Virus record (IMG/VR): IMGVR_UViG_3300033146_002667
Location: 1 to 28,862 of that record
DNA length: 28,862 nucleotides
Reading direction: 5' to 3' (one strand)
Source of the DNA: a virus
Part shown: in pieces, positions 18,201-25,969 of the stretch
Numbering within the stretch: position 1 is the stretch's first letter
Layout: every line of letters begins with the position of its first letter
Made by a program: the position numbers and the translations under genes
The notes under the pieces: generated by a model
The model's database searches: none
The model's input: the letters and a program-made list of their open reading frames with translations, nothing else
What the model was told of the DNA's origin: nothing

Positions 18201-19094
18201 TTTTCTTGCTGCAATATTTGATAATTCTGCTGTTTTTAAAGTTCGATCTAATTTATTATCCTTGGTAAATTTCTTAATAAGTTTCCCAAACATCAATGTT
18301 TGTTTCTCAATTTGTTTACCTTCTAATGAGAATGAACCTTTTCTGTTGAATTTATTGTTTGTGATGGTATCCGTAGATTCTGTTGCTTCTGCAATTCTTT
18401 TTAAATATGCTGTCTGGACATCCACTACTCTAGATGGTGTAATTTTTTCATTATTATGAACTATTGCTAATCCACCTTTTTCTACTATCCCTCCAGTTGC
18501 CAAATGAGGAAATCTTGAAACATCTGGTTTTAGTAAATTATACTCTTGTGCGGTTAATGGGGTTTTTGATAATCTCCTAGCTACCATAGTCATTAATTGA
18601 ATATTAGTTTTTCTTAGCAAATCAATAGCTGCAATAATGCCTTTAGAAGAAGCTGCAGATTTGGATGTTTCTTTTAGTAATTGCTTATTTACTGATCCTT
18701 GTGTTTTAAACGAATCAGTTAGAGTCTTAGATGATAAAGATAATCTTTTATGCAGATTAATATTCTCTTTTTTCTGATGAGAAAAGAAGGTTTTTGTAGA
18801 ATCTAGTAGATGAGATGATCCCAATTTAAGAGATTTATAAGCAGAAGTTGCAGCGGTTTTTATTTCCCCTTTTGATTTTTCTAAGATTTTATCAGTAAAG
18901 GATCCTAATATAGGATTAATTCCTGCTACTATAGATCCGGCGAATTTAGTCATATCCACATTGATGTCATCTGTAATCCCACTCATGACTGAACCAGCCG
19001 CTTTCACTGTTCCGTGCGTAATAGATAAAGTAAGTTTTTTAATTGCTTCTAATAACTGCGAATTAGAATCTGATGGAGGGAGATTGTTAGCCAT
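15216..19094 (-). CDS. Tail tape measure protein
   Basis: 1292 residues. It fills the tube and sets tail length. Evidence: large size, mostly helical Lys/Ser/Ala/Asn composition, the tape-measure motif ATGGIVEKGGLAIVHNNEKI at about 199-218 (GGxVxxxGxAxVxxxE type), and a hydrophobic stretch at about 614-683 (IGTVLVQGSLGALIY, then LVLGSFVAGHQFG) that may insert into the host membrane at DNA delivery. At about 1.5 A per residue the length predicts a tail near 190 nm. It sits in the order hub - x - tape measure - cap, as in T4. Start ATG is 14 nt after AAAGGA. Confidence 0.85.
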   Translation of the reverse strand: MANNLPPSDSNSQLLEAIKKLTLSITHGTVKAAGSVMSGITDDINVDMTKFAGSIVAGINPILGSFTDKILEKSKGEIKTAATSAYKSLKLGSSHLLDSTKTFFSHQKKENINLHKRLSLSSKTLTDSFKTQGSVNKQLLKETSKSAASSKGIIAAIDLLRKTNIQLMTMVARRLSKTPLTAQEYNLLKPDVSRFPHLATGGIVEKGGLAIVHNNEKITPSRVVDVQTAYLKRIAEATESTDTITNNKFNRKGSFSLEGKQIEKQTLMFGKLIKKFTKDNKLDRTLKTAELSNIAARKSFAESTMIRKMWRGMVTRPGESFAGTEGGQIIEELKELRRSIGGNKKYSLSERLNLTYKNILATMPFMEASANATKWALSKAVSVPKTVIGGSAKAINASLRWASGGSENTGAFMIRGKGLRYGRHVTVKGDPARTTASATVGIYEWTRIYGQQITSQLNKILTKFKLEKEVTYKNEKGFGSKRRSDELKYGAPATGLKYLFTEGKSYIGSKINNIKQKFNKPKKDESNIIQFPTSQSKTNNLLTKLLLFTKINTKANKTDANIEQAQLELDKKQDKRSLWEKAKSGGSRIWKKTKSATEKAEKGANSLFQKAENAGMAIGTVLVQGSLGALIYNSIKKLGTKLATKLLPLVKIGKNLIGPMASLLGKASLVLGSFVAGHQFGKFLYNKFKEVRWFGDSVGEFVWKAVDFVKKLPATIGTSLKTGFDSLMDMLKSLPGKLKNGILDLLEKIPFIKDSIKGLRTLYGDKKDIDPEQLKREKFNSDTQKIIQYARNNPKEWKEHVKKYGKRPNIIQMHNAYDEIIKNQSSSKSKNTKEQNKQITEKQARQKAILESDPKYMELVKHAQAIDKKNKNKEYIYTALADPTGRVGRGIGAAGSVAWEKMKGLYHKKWGNLVTGIPDTLGALAGGIYYGSESPATDMFKNRNNAKTSKAYQKALKRKNELLHGKNSKLSQFSSYVKNTLQSTKDHIVSKGSTLIEISGQWYLLKKNGTQEYIDNHERLKYLKDQVIQGKLILMSAVDGKGGFLIGKGKEWALKLYNQTASKMSMEKGKAIIDTLKSKITDKSFISKLSSKLPFKNQLTNAINFDKIEKIFTDKLGNNTNLQALRLMIENTGGDIFDLVGNNKQANITTKYITDNISAVADQSSKEYAKKIQDKLGSNIYHAVSDQSSKEYVQEVGKKSNNFVQKTFKNAESLVENQKNKFSDANSPLVKAIKYMTDATKQVLANAAQTIVQNNSMHTENNSSVNHTTNHSGSDDISSLYSLSAQQFTIGG
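15519..15621. repeat. Two 31-bp near-identical direct repeats inside the tape measure gene
   Basis: 15519-15549 and 15591-15621 differ at one base; 72-bp period, in frame, encoding AV(A/S)DQSSKEY twice. A small in-frame duplication in the C-terminal part of the tape measure. Confidence 0.7.
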
Positions 19095-19102
19095 AAGTTA
19101 TT

Positions 19103-19996
19103 TTAAATTCCTTTTATTATTTTCCATGCAATTGTATTTTGTTTTTCCTGGCAATATATAGCCATAATTTCGGACGGATATAGCAATTCTTGTATTGGAA
19201 ATGTTTGAGGATTAGACACATTAATAGCACTATATCCTTTGTATAAATTAACAACTATATATCTTTCTTTTGAATCATGATGTGCATAATTTTCGAATGC
19301 ATTAAAGTTTGTCAGATATGAAAAAATTGCATGCACAATATTATTTGTTTCTTGTGAAGAATCAGGCATATGTTTATTTAATAATTGCTCGTATTCAATA
19401 AGTAATGATTTCCGATATACAGTTTTTAATTCAATATTGACTACTAACCATTTAATATAATCATTTAAAAAATTATTGGATATTGTAGAAAAATTTAATG
19501 AATTATAAAATGTTTGATAATATTTTAATATAATTGATTTTGATATAGATAAAAACATTGATATCTTATTATAAGCTGCATAATGTATTAATTCATGGAT
19601 CAGTACTGTGTTTAGATCATCGATAGATACCCTGTTTAAAAAGGTAGAAACATTATTGTCTAAAAATAAATATACTTTATTCTCGTTTGTATCAAACATA
19701 CCATAGATTCCATTAATAGTTTGATTGGTCATGATTTTTGATATCATAAACCTTAAAAATGATTTAGATGCAAAACAAGGAATTATTATATCCTTCTTAA
19801 ATAATTCAACGAGTGTGGTTTGTATGGGACTAAATACCTTACTCTTTGTTAAAAGTATTGTAGCTACTCGTTTTTTTAATTCATCTGATGAATATAATGT
19901 TGTTCCTCCTATTCTTCCGACAGGAGAAAGATCATTAGGAGAAACACCCCATCCTTCAGATAACTGAATTTTTTTACTTTCCATGAGTGTGTACAT
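19103..19996 (-). CDS. Putative zinc metallopeptidase (HELIH), in the tail/packaging operon
   Basis: 297 residues. HELIHYAAY at 134-142 is a HExxH zinc site; the preceding stretch (VSIDDLNTVLIHELIH) has the helix pattern of gluzincin-type peptidases, and IYGMFDTNENKVYLFLDNN at about 97-115 looks like a beta hairpin. I cannot identify the third zinc ligand. No signal peptide, so it acts in the cytoplasm or inside the particle. It follows terminase and precedes the tape measure with 8-bp spacing. It may process virion proteins or be a virion enzyme; T4 uses a serine protease (gp21) for head maturation, so a head-maturation role would be non-standard. ATG 19996 is 12 nt from AGGAG. Confidence 0.55.
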   Translation of the reverse strand: MYTLMESKKIQLSEGWGVSPNDLSPVGRIGGTTLYSSDELKKRVATILLTKSKVFSPIQTTLVELFKKDIIIPCFASKSFLRFMISKIMTNQTINGIYGMFDTNENKVYLFLDNNVSTFLNRVSIDDLNTVLIHELIHYAAYNKISMFLSISKSIILKYYQTFYNSLNFSTISNNFLNDYIKWLVVNIELKTVYRKSLLIEYEQLLNKHMPDSSQETNNIVHAIFSYLTNFNAFENYAHHDSKERYIVVNLYKGYSAINVSNPQTFPIQELLYPSEIMAIYCQEKQNTIAWKIIKGI

Positions 19997-20016
19997 TATA
20001 TATTAAAGCTCCTAGT

Positions 20017-20033
20017 AATTTTAAATTTGTTCA
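20017..20033 (-). promoter_or_regulatory. Recurrent intergenic element GAACAAA-type, copy 6 (- strand)
   Basis: On the - strand: TGAACAAATTTAAAATT, GAAC 36 nt upstream of ATG 19996. Its TGA is the stop codon of the terminase gene, so the element starts inside the last codon of one gene and leads the next. Confidence 0.45.
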
Positions 20034-21794
20034 TTTATAGTGACCTAAAATTTTTGAGATATCGATGACTGTATTTCCTGATGAGTTCAGTTGTCCCATA
20101 GTTGCTAAATTGTTTGATACATGGTTCATAATTGATTTATTTAATTTTGCATTTATACTAACTCGATCCATTGGGGTCCCATTCAATCTTGTTGAGGAAT
20201 ATCGAGTAGGGACATATAATGAACTATCTAAATTTAATGCTATTGTTTCCACTATTGTTTCTATTTCATTATCATTAGAGATCACATTGCTGCCCATTCC
20301 GATAGGGGGATCATACATTTTGACATATGCACACATTGCTAATGCTAATGCTAAGTCATCATTTGCTCCTGCATCAGCCTCTACCTTTCCACTTTTAGAT
20401 TTTATTAATCCAATTAGTTCTAATATGGTTCTTCTTGATTTAACAAGTGATGGATTTTCAACTATATATGTATATAGTGCATCTATTATCAAAGGTCTAG
20501 TTTGTGAACCGGTATACAGCCCATATCTGAATCTGGTCTTAGCATTTTTCTTTTGAGTGTTTACAACTTTTTGCTGATACAATCTATATGATGCACCACT
20601 TTTTGTTAGATATTCCATCACTTGGTTCCCGTATGTATTATTTTCAGGAATCATAAGATTGTTTGGATATATTTTTGCAACTGTTGCTACTACCTTACAA
20701 AACTCATCCACCCTCAATTTATCACGAAATTCCATGACTTGATCAAATGTTTCATAGTCTATAACTTGAATTGTACTATTATCATCTCCAGATGCAGATG
20801 CTGTATCTATACCTATTAAGTAAAATTTATCCATTATTCTAGGAGCAAATTGTAATATCTCATATTTATTTTCTACTAAGTATTTGGCTATTGGTTCTTT
20901 TTCACATTCATTTAATTCAGAAATTGTATCAGGTGGAAAGAAAGATCCTTCAGATGCAACAAATTTCATTTCCAATTCTTGATCTATTTTCCATTGGACA
21001 TTTTCTAGTATTTCGCATTGTGTTTTGTACCACATTGGATCATCTCTAAACTCTTTTACATCTTTCCAATGTACTTTTTCAGCTGTAAATAATGTTCCTG
21101 GTTCTTGTGCAGTGACCCATTTGTCATAATACCATTTTCCAAGACCGACAGTTTTGTTAGGTGTACTGATTATTATAGTTCCAAATGGAACTCCATTTTC
21201 TCTAGCTACCTTTTGTGATTTAAATAATGCTGGTGCCATTCCTGTGTAAGCTTCATCTATTCTGCCGATATGTGCAGCTTCATCTATTATAGCTAGAGTA
21301 ATAGCTTTACTTCTAAATAGTCCACCTGGTTTACTTTCATTTACCTGTGATGCAAAAAATTGACATCCATTATCTAAAATAAAAGTTTGTTCTGTTTCTT
21401 TTATAAATCTTGGTCGCAAAAAATCAGGCAAATTATTTATTAATGACATAGTTTTTCTGCAGAAGTCAGTAGACTCATTACCATCTCTTGACACCATTCC
21501 AATTACGACATTTTTATAAAAAGTCACAATATACGCAATGTACACCTGAGTCAAAGTTGATATCCCAATTTGTCGAGATTTTAAAGATATGACATGATGA
21601 TTAGTCATGAATGAATTAATTACTCTTTTTTGTGGCTGATACAATTTCATTAATTGATTTCCACCTGGTAATGATAATTGAATATAATTTTCTATGTAGT
21701 ATATTATGTCATTTTTGCATTTGAAGTATTCTTCAACTTGATCAGTTATGTATTTATCTCGACGATCTTGAATAGTTTGTTGAGCAATAGCCAT
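20031..21794 (-). CDS. Large terminase subunit (DNA packaging ATPase/nuclease)
   Basis: 587 residues, cytoplasmic packaging motor docked to the portal. ATPase: SLKSRQIGIST at about 70-80 (Walker A; compare SRQLGKT in T4 gp17, where the lysine of the usual position is replaced by Ile here and K72 stands just before), Walker B TLAIIDEAAHI at 166-176, coupling motif IIISTPN at 207-213. Nuclease: GIDTASASGDD with D330, ENNTYG with E384, GANDDLALALA with D479/D480, the RNase H-like catalytic triad. Start ATG 21794, AGGA 8 nt before. Terminase lies between hub and tape measure, whereas in T4 packaging and hub genes are apart. Confidence 0.92.
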   Translation of the reverse strand: MAIAQQTIQDRRDKYITDQVEEYFKCKNDIIYYIENYIQLSLPGGNQLMKLYQPQKRVINSFMTNHHVISLKSRQIGISTLTQVYIAYIVTFYKNVVIGMVSRDGNESTDFCRKTMSLINNLPDFLRPRFIKETEQTFILDNGCQFFASQVNESKPGGLFRSKAITLAIIDEAAHIGRIDEAYTGMAPALFKSQKVARENGVPFGTIIISTPNKTVGLGKWYYDKWVTAQEPGTLFTAEKVHWKDVKEFRDDPMWYKTQCEILENVQWKIDQELEMKFVASEGSFFPPDTISELNECEKEPIAKYLVENKYEILQFAPRIMDKFYLIGIDTASASGDDNSTIQVIDYETFDQVMEFRDKLRVDEFCKVVATVAKIYPNNLMIPENNTYGNQVMEYLTKSGASYRLYQQKVVNTQKKNAKTRFRYGLYTGSQTRPLIIDALYTYIVENPSLVKSRRTILELIGLIKSKSGKVEADAGANDDLALALAMCAYVKMYDPPIGMGSNVISNDNEIETIVETIALNLDSSLYVPTRYSSTRLNGTPMDRVSINAKLNKSIMNHVSNNLATMGQLNSSGNTVIDISKILGHYK

Positions 21795-21796
21795 TA

Positions 21797-23161
21797 TTAT
21801 TTCCTTGTTAGCACTGATCTAGATGCAGTAACTGTACAATGTGAAGTATAATTATCCCCGCCTTCTCCGTCACTTTTATTAAATACTATATCTGTTTGGT
21901 CGAGAATGTACGCACCCCCGTAATCAGAATCAATATTTTGTTCATAATCAGTCAAAATGGTAATTCCTATTATTTGCCCAATATGAAATAAATGTTGAAT
22001 CCATAAATGCACATCTATATTAAATCTTATGGTGAAATTGTTTCTGTACATATGGGATATTTTATTTAGCATTGCGGTTTGGTCATATTCCCCACTATAC
22101 CCATCTGATTCAAACCCAATTTGATCAATTCTATATGTCTTAGAAGTGTTCATACTGTCGTGATATAGTAATTCATCTTTTTGGTTGATTATACCTTGGT
22201 CTTTTATTGAGTCTTTTGAATTGATCACAGATGTCTGATATAAACTTTCATGTGGATGAGTAATAAAAATATTGTCATTTCCGGTGACAGAAATTTTACT
22301 ATTTGGGTAATTTAAAGTTTTAATTTTGCCAAATATAATAAATGTTTTTCCAAGATCATTATATACCTCATCTTGTACACTTTCGGATTTTGTACTATCT
22401 ACAAAATGAGAAGGAAATTTATAGAAATTCATAGATGGAGATTCTTTGAACATTTTCATTTTTTCATATAAATCCCACATCAAAAATTGTCCAGTATAAT
22501 CAAAATATCTAAACATCGGACCTTTATATATTCCAAATTTATCATTTATATAATTAATAACTTGGTGAAATTTCATAGGGGGAATAATTAATTGATTTAT
22601 TTTGCTTTTATTTTTTCCAAAAATTTCAACATACGTATTATCTATTTTTCGATCTCGCAATAATTCATCAATTATCTCAAAAGGAGTTTTGCTGCATGGT
22701 TCTTCGTATATCTTATTAAAAAATTTATTTGCTGTTGCATAGCTGGGAAGCGGTATAGTTGTTATTGTCATTTTATCTCTTACTATATCTTCTGGAGTAG
22801 TTGCATTATTTTCTGACTTAGGAGATAAATCTAAATTACCTTCTGCATAAATCAATTGCATTACTATTTCATCGATGCTACTTGCTCCTGACCCGCCTAC
22901 TGCAGTCTTTCTTTCATTGTTAGCAACTAATTGAATCCGCATTGTGATCAATCCTTGTCCATAAAATTGATTATTCATAATATATTCATTGTCAGATATA
23001 AATGATAATTCAATTAATGGATACAAATTATGTGAAGAATTTAATATTTTGACTTTGACTAGATCTGTTGTTAGGGCATCATTGAATTCTTTATTTTTTC
23101 CTTCTACTTCTAATAATATGATGTGCTGGTTGGAATTAGCGGATACAGTGCTATCTGCCAT
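21797..23161 (-). CDS. Baseplate hub protein, gp27-like
   Basis: 454 residues. The N-terminal part (VKVKILNSSHNLYPLIELSF) and the central IIPPMKFHQVINYINDKFGIY with WDLYEKMKM at about 240 fit gp27/gpD-type hub proteins, which form a trimer under the tube and bind the spike. The gene order relative to the tape measure supports this. The start ATG at 23161 overlaps the stop of the upstream gene in TAATG, so it is translationally coupled; it has only a weak Shine-Dalgarno of its own. The stop lies 2 bp before the terminase ATG. A high proportion of Ile/Asn/Tyr, no catalytic motif seen. Confidence 0.65.
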   Translation of the reverse strand: MADSTVSANSNQHIILLEVEGKNKEFNDALTTDLVKVKILNSSHNLYPLIELSFISDNEYIMNNQFYGQGLITMRIQLVANNERKTAVGGSGASSIDEIVMQLIYAEGNLDLSPKSENNATTPEDIVRDKMTITTIPLPSYATANKFFNKIYEEPCSKTPFEIIDELLRDRKIDNTYVEIFGKNKSKINQLIIPPMKFHQVINYINDKFGIYKGPMFRYFDYTGQFLMWDLYEKMKMFKESPSMNFYKFPSHFVDSTKSESVQDEVYNDLGKTFIIFGKIKTLNYPNSKISVTGNDNIFITHPHESLYQTSVINSKDSIKDQGIINQKDELLYHDSMNTSKTYRIDQIGFESDGYSGEYDQTAMLNKISHMYRNNFTIRFNIDVHLWIQHLFHIGQIIGITILTDYEQNIDSDYGGAYILDQTDIVFNKSDGEGGDNYTSHCTVTASRSVLTRK

Positions 23162-23409
23162 TATTTCAACTTCACTTGATTTATAAATTTTAAAAGCACG
23201 TTACACAATTTTTCTTTTTTGCCCTCATCTTCAGTTTCTTTAAATTTTAATAATAATTTTTGTTGTATTTCATTGCTCATATTAATGATTTTTGTACTCT
23301 TTTCTGATTCCTTTATTTGTTCTGTTTTCATTGATTTAGCCATAGGGCATTGACCTGGAGGAGTAGGAGGATGCATATAGCCACATTCGCCGCAAGTGTT
23401 ATTTACCAT
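23161..23409 (-). CDS. Small zinc-knuckle protein (CCHC-like), leader gene of hub operon
   Basis: 82 residues. The first 21 residues contain CGECGYMHPPTPPGQC (C6, C9, H13, C21), a likely single zinc site with a Pro-rich turn; the remaining part is a charged helix (QQKLLLKFKETEDEGKKEKL). Translationally coupled to the hub gene by a TAATG overlap, so it is made in a fixed ratio with the hub and is a candidate assembly factor or minor tail component. A good AAGGA site and a GAACAAA element precede it, making it the first gene of the - strand late operon. Confidence 0.55.
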   Translation of the reverse strand: MVNNTCGECGYMHPPTPPGQCPMAKSMKTEQIKESEKSTKIINMSNEIQQKLLLKFKETEDEGKKEKLCNVLLKFINQVKLK

Positions 23410-23420
23410 TTTAATTACTT

Positions 23421-23437
23421 CCTTTTTTATTTGTTCA
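23421..23437 (-). promoter_or_regulatory. Recurrent intergenic element GAACAAA-type, copy 7 (- strand)
   Basis: On the - strand: TGAACAAATAAAAAAGG, GAAC 27 nt upstream of ATG 23409; the A-run runs into the AAGGA Shine-Dalgarno site of the zinc-knuckle gene. It heads the longest - strand late operon. Confidence 0.45.
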
Positions 23438-23511
23438 AAAAACTGCGCAAAAAAAAGAATATTGGATGGAATTGTATTACTATATATATTTATATTTGGA
23501 ATAATAAAATC

Positions 23512-23556
23512 TTGTACTGATAGATCAGATAGTATAAGATTATAATTTAATTATAA
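23512..23556 (+). promoter_or_regulatory. Candidate promoter and operator of the secreted-protein gene
   Basis: In the 166-bp gap between divergent genes. TTGTAC (23512-23517) and TATAAG (23533-23538) are a sigma70-like pair with a short 15-bp spacer; a better -10, TATAAT, lies at 23541-23546 but without a matching -35 at 17 bp. Between them is the inverted repeat CTGAT-AG-ATCAG (23517-23528), a candidate operator. A second inverted repeat TTATAAT-TTA-ATTATAA spans 23540-23556, just upstream of the AAGGAG site. Confidence 0.4.
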
Positions 23557-23575
23557 TTAAAAAAGGAGAAATGAG

Positions 23576-23983
23576 ATGAAAAAGATAATAACAATGATGG
23601 TGCTGATGGTGGTTTTAGCTTCTACTACGGAGGCGGTGGATAATGTTTATAAAGATAGTTATATATCTATCTCTAACGGAATCCTGAATAATGAAATGGC
23701 CCAGTATGGATATCCTGGTACCATGGGTGGCATAGCATTTGAGCAAATGATGCTCAAATTTGCGAAGACATATCATCCTGAAATAGGAGATGATATGGAC
23801 AAATTTTGGTCCGTATTAAGTGACCAAGAATTCAAAAATTCATTTATATCAACAATGGCAACAGTGCACCAGTTACCAGAAAGCCAGAACTTCTTCTATG
23901 TCAGAATGTTCATGGCATTGGCATATGATAAAAACATGTGTGATATGGAATCATGGAAAAATTGTGAAATAATAGAATTATGA
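23576..23983 (+). CDS. Small secreted protein, unknown function, lone + strand gene
   Basis: 135 residues with a clear Sec signal peptide: MKKIITMMVLMVVLASTTEA, predicted cleavage after Ala20 (A-x-A-like TEA). No lipobox Cys. The mature part is about 115 residues, helical and Met/Phe-rich, with two Cys near the C-terminus (C122, C130) that could form a disulfide in an oxidising compartment. It is exported, so it would act in the periplasm or outside. AAGGAG 7 nt before the ATG. It is the only + strand gene between two - strand blocks, with its own promoter candidate and terminator, and uses more G/C-ending codons (CTG, GTG, GCG, ACC, GGC) than its neighbours: a cargo-like gene. Superinfection exclusion or envelope interference are possible but unsupported. 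Confidence 0.7.
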   Translation: MKKIITMMVLMVVLASTTEAVDNVYKDSYISISNGILNNEMAQYGYPGTMGGIAFEQMMLKFAKTYHPEIGDDMDKFWSVLSDQEFKNSFISTMATVHQLPESQNFFYVRMFMALAYDKNMCDMESWKNCEIIEL

Positions 23984-23985
23984 TC

Positions 23986-24020
23986 AAAACACCTCTTCTT
24001 TTATAGGAGAGGTGTTTTTT
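23986..24020 (+). terminator. Strong rho-independent terminator after the secreted-protein gene
   Basis: Stem AAACACCTCTTCT (23987-23999) / AGGAGAGGTGTTT (24005-24017), 13 bp with one G-T wobble, 5-nt loop TTTAT, followed by a T-run to 24020. It starts 3 nt after the stop codon. Confidence 0.85.
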
Positions 24021-24024
24021 GTAC

Positions 24025-24067
24025 AAAAAAATGATCTTACTTAAAAAATTAATTTAAGTAAGATCAT
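24025..24067 (-). terminator. Rho-independent terminator for the DNA ligase operon
   Basis: On the - strand: ATGATCTTACTTAAA stem, perfect 15 bp (24053-24067 / 24031-24045), then a T-run (complement of the A-run 24025-24031). It lies directly after the ligase stop and faces the terminator of the opposite gene. Confidence 0.8.
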
Positions 24068-24073
24068 TTATAG

Positions 24074-25948
24074 TTATAAGCACATGATATATAACTGTTC
24101 TTCCGTGATAATAGGAATTCCCATTTTTTCAGCTTTCTTATATTTACTAGAAGAACTTTTCTCATTACAAACTAAAGTCATCCCATTAACAGATTTTATA
24201 GAACTAATTTCTCCTCCATAGTCTTCTATTATTTTTTCTATATGTTTTCTTGGTTCACTTAATTTTCCTGTAATACAAAATACTTTTCCAGTCAATGCAC
24301 CAGAGGAATCATCATTAACAGATACTCCAATTTCAAACAATTCTGTTAATATGTGACTATTTCTTTTTAATCCTCTAATAGCGGAAATAGCTTTAACTTC
24401 CCCTATACCATCTAATCGAGTCAACTCATCTACTGTGAATGATGCATTTATTATTTGGTCCCATGAAAAATTCTGAACCAATAATTTGGATAGAGTTTTT
24501 CCCAGTAACGGAATACCTAATGCTTGTAATAATTTAGCAGGTTTAGTGTTTTTAGTTTCCTGTATTCTTCTAACAAGATCATTAGCACTTTTATCACCAA
24601 AACCATCAATTTTTAATATATCAGAAACTGTCAGTTCATATATATCAAATATGCTATCTACATTCAATTTAGAAATTTGTGTTTCTCCAAATTCTTCTAA
24701 TCCTAATGTAATGAAATAATGAGTGATATTTTTTAATACTTGTGCAGGACAATTTAAATTAATACATACTTTATGCACATTGGTGACATCCCATACTAAT
24801 TCATTCCCGCATGACTGACAAGATATTAATTCTCTGTACCCATTAGATTCTATTACTGCTTCAATCTTTGGAACCACTTCTTGTGCTCGACTTACTAATA
24901 TTTTTGATCCAATTCCTAGTTGGTTTTTTGTTACGAACCCACAATTAAATGCTGTGGCACTTGACAGTGTTGCGCCATTATACTCGACAGGATCATATTC
25001 AACCCTAGGAACAGCATATCCATTTCTGGATGTGTTGTACTCAATTTTTCTAACAACTGTTTCCATCAATAATGATTCTGGTTTTATAGCAACTTTTCCA
25101 TTTGGCAACTTCACATCTTCTCGGAAATAATCATTAGAACATATCACTCTTCCATCTATATCATAATGCGGTCCATGAAAGCCATACTTATCCATATTAG
25201 ATTTAATAAACGATGATATATTCGCAAAGGTATCATTATTTAAATAAGTATTAGATACTGCATTTAATCCTAGATTTTGAATAAGGGACAATGATTCTGA
25301 TACAGTCAGTGCAATAGCTAACAAATCAGTATCCACATCTACTATCTCATAAAAATATATAGATAAGTGTTCAACATGTTTTAAATTTTCTCTTTTTAAA
25401 ATACCAACAGCACCATTCCTCCGATTCTTATATCCAATGATTGTGGGATCATCTATTCCTAGCACAATTTCTCCTCTTAGAACTAATTTTTCATATTCAG
25501 GAGCTATTTTTATATTTTTTAAAATGATTCTAACTTTGTCAGTCACATCACATCCTATGACTCCATCTTCTCCTCTTAGTTCTGCTTTTAATATTGATCC
25601 ATTTTCCCATGTCACCATCACAGATAATCCATCTATTTTATCCATGACTACCCATCCACTTCCGTCGTTATATTTGTGCAAAAATGTTTCTATGTCATCT
25701 GCCTTTTTGTAGCCTTCTATTGTTTTATCAGGATAACAATGATAGTTTCTCAATGATCCCATCACATAATCTAGCTTGGTTTTTTGATTAAAACTATCTG
25801 TCAATCCTTGAACAGTATCAAAGAAAGGATCTTCTGGGTAATATTTCTTTAATTCTCTGTACATGTGATCATACGCTTCATCTGAAATTTCTGGTATCCC
25901 ATTCCTATATAACTCATTATATTCTTTTAATTTTTTAATACTAAACAT
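24074..25948 (-). CDS. ligA: NAD+-dependent DNA ligase
   Basis: 624 residues; seals nicks in phage replication and repair using NAD+. Domain Ia: IPEISDEAYD at 18-27 (DxxYD binds NMN). Adenylation domain: catalytic Lys104 in KIDG (104-107), LRGE at 157-160 and NRRNGAVG at 175-182. OB-fold region about 310-370. Zinc finger: C377, C380, C395, C400. Helix-hairpin-helix region about 430-530. C-terminal BRCT domain about 551-624. It is close to full bacterial length (about 670), so all domains are present. Start ATG 25948 is 6 nt after AAGGAG. T4 uses an ATP ligase; NAD+ ligases are found in some jumbo and other phages. Confidence 0.95.
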   Translation of the reverse strand: MFSIKKLKEYNELYRNGIPEISDEAYDHMYRELKKYYPEDPFFDTVQGLTDSFNQKTKLDYVMGSLRNYHCYPDKTIEGYKKADDIETFLHKYNDGSGWVVMDKIDGLSVMVTWENGSILKAELRGEDGVIGCDVTDKVRIILKNIKIAPEYEKLVLRGEIVLGIDDPTIIGYKNRRNGAVGILKRENLKHVEHLSIYFYEIVDVDTDLLAIALTVSESLSLIQNLGLNAVSNTYLNNDTFANISSFIKSNMDKYGFHGPHYDIDGRVICSNDYFREDVKLPNGKVAIKPESLLMETVVRKIEYNTSRNGYAVPRVEYDPVEYNGATLSSATAFNCGFVTKNQLGIGSKILVSRAQEVVPKIEAVIESNGYRELISCQSCGNELVWDVTNVHKVCINLNCPAQVLKNITHYFITLGLEEFGETQISKLNVDSIFDIYELTVSDILKIDGFGDKSANDLVRRIQETKNTKPAKLLQALGIPLLGKTLSKLLVQNFSWDQIINASFTVDELTRLDGIGEVKAISAIRGLKRNSHILTELFEIGVSVNDDSSGALTGKVFCITGKLSEPRKHIEKIIEDYGGEISSIKSVNGMTLVCNEKSSSSKYKKAEKMGIPIITEEQLYIMCL

Positions 25949-25954
25949 AAAAAC

Positions 25955-25969
25955 TCCTTTTTATTTTTC
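25955..25969 (-). promoter_or_regulatory. Weak variant of the GAACAAA-type element before DNA ligase
   Basis: On the - strand: GAAAAATAAAAAGGA, 21 nt upstream of ATG 25948. Lacks the conserved C and may simply be an A-rich Shine-Dalgarno leader. Confidence 0.2.

Noticed and set aside
17734-18459. 241-residue + strand frame inside the tape measure gene
   Set aside because: Antisense to a well-supported gene, composition is that of a complementary-strand shadow (Ser/Leu/Phe-rich), no Shine-Dalgarno sequence.
20065-20556. 163-residue + strand frame opposite terminase
   Set aside because: Shadow of the terminase C-terminal nuclease coding sequence.
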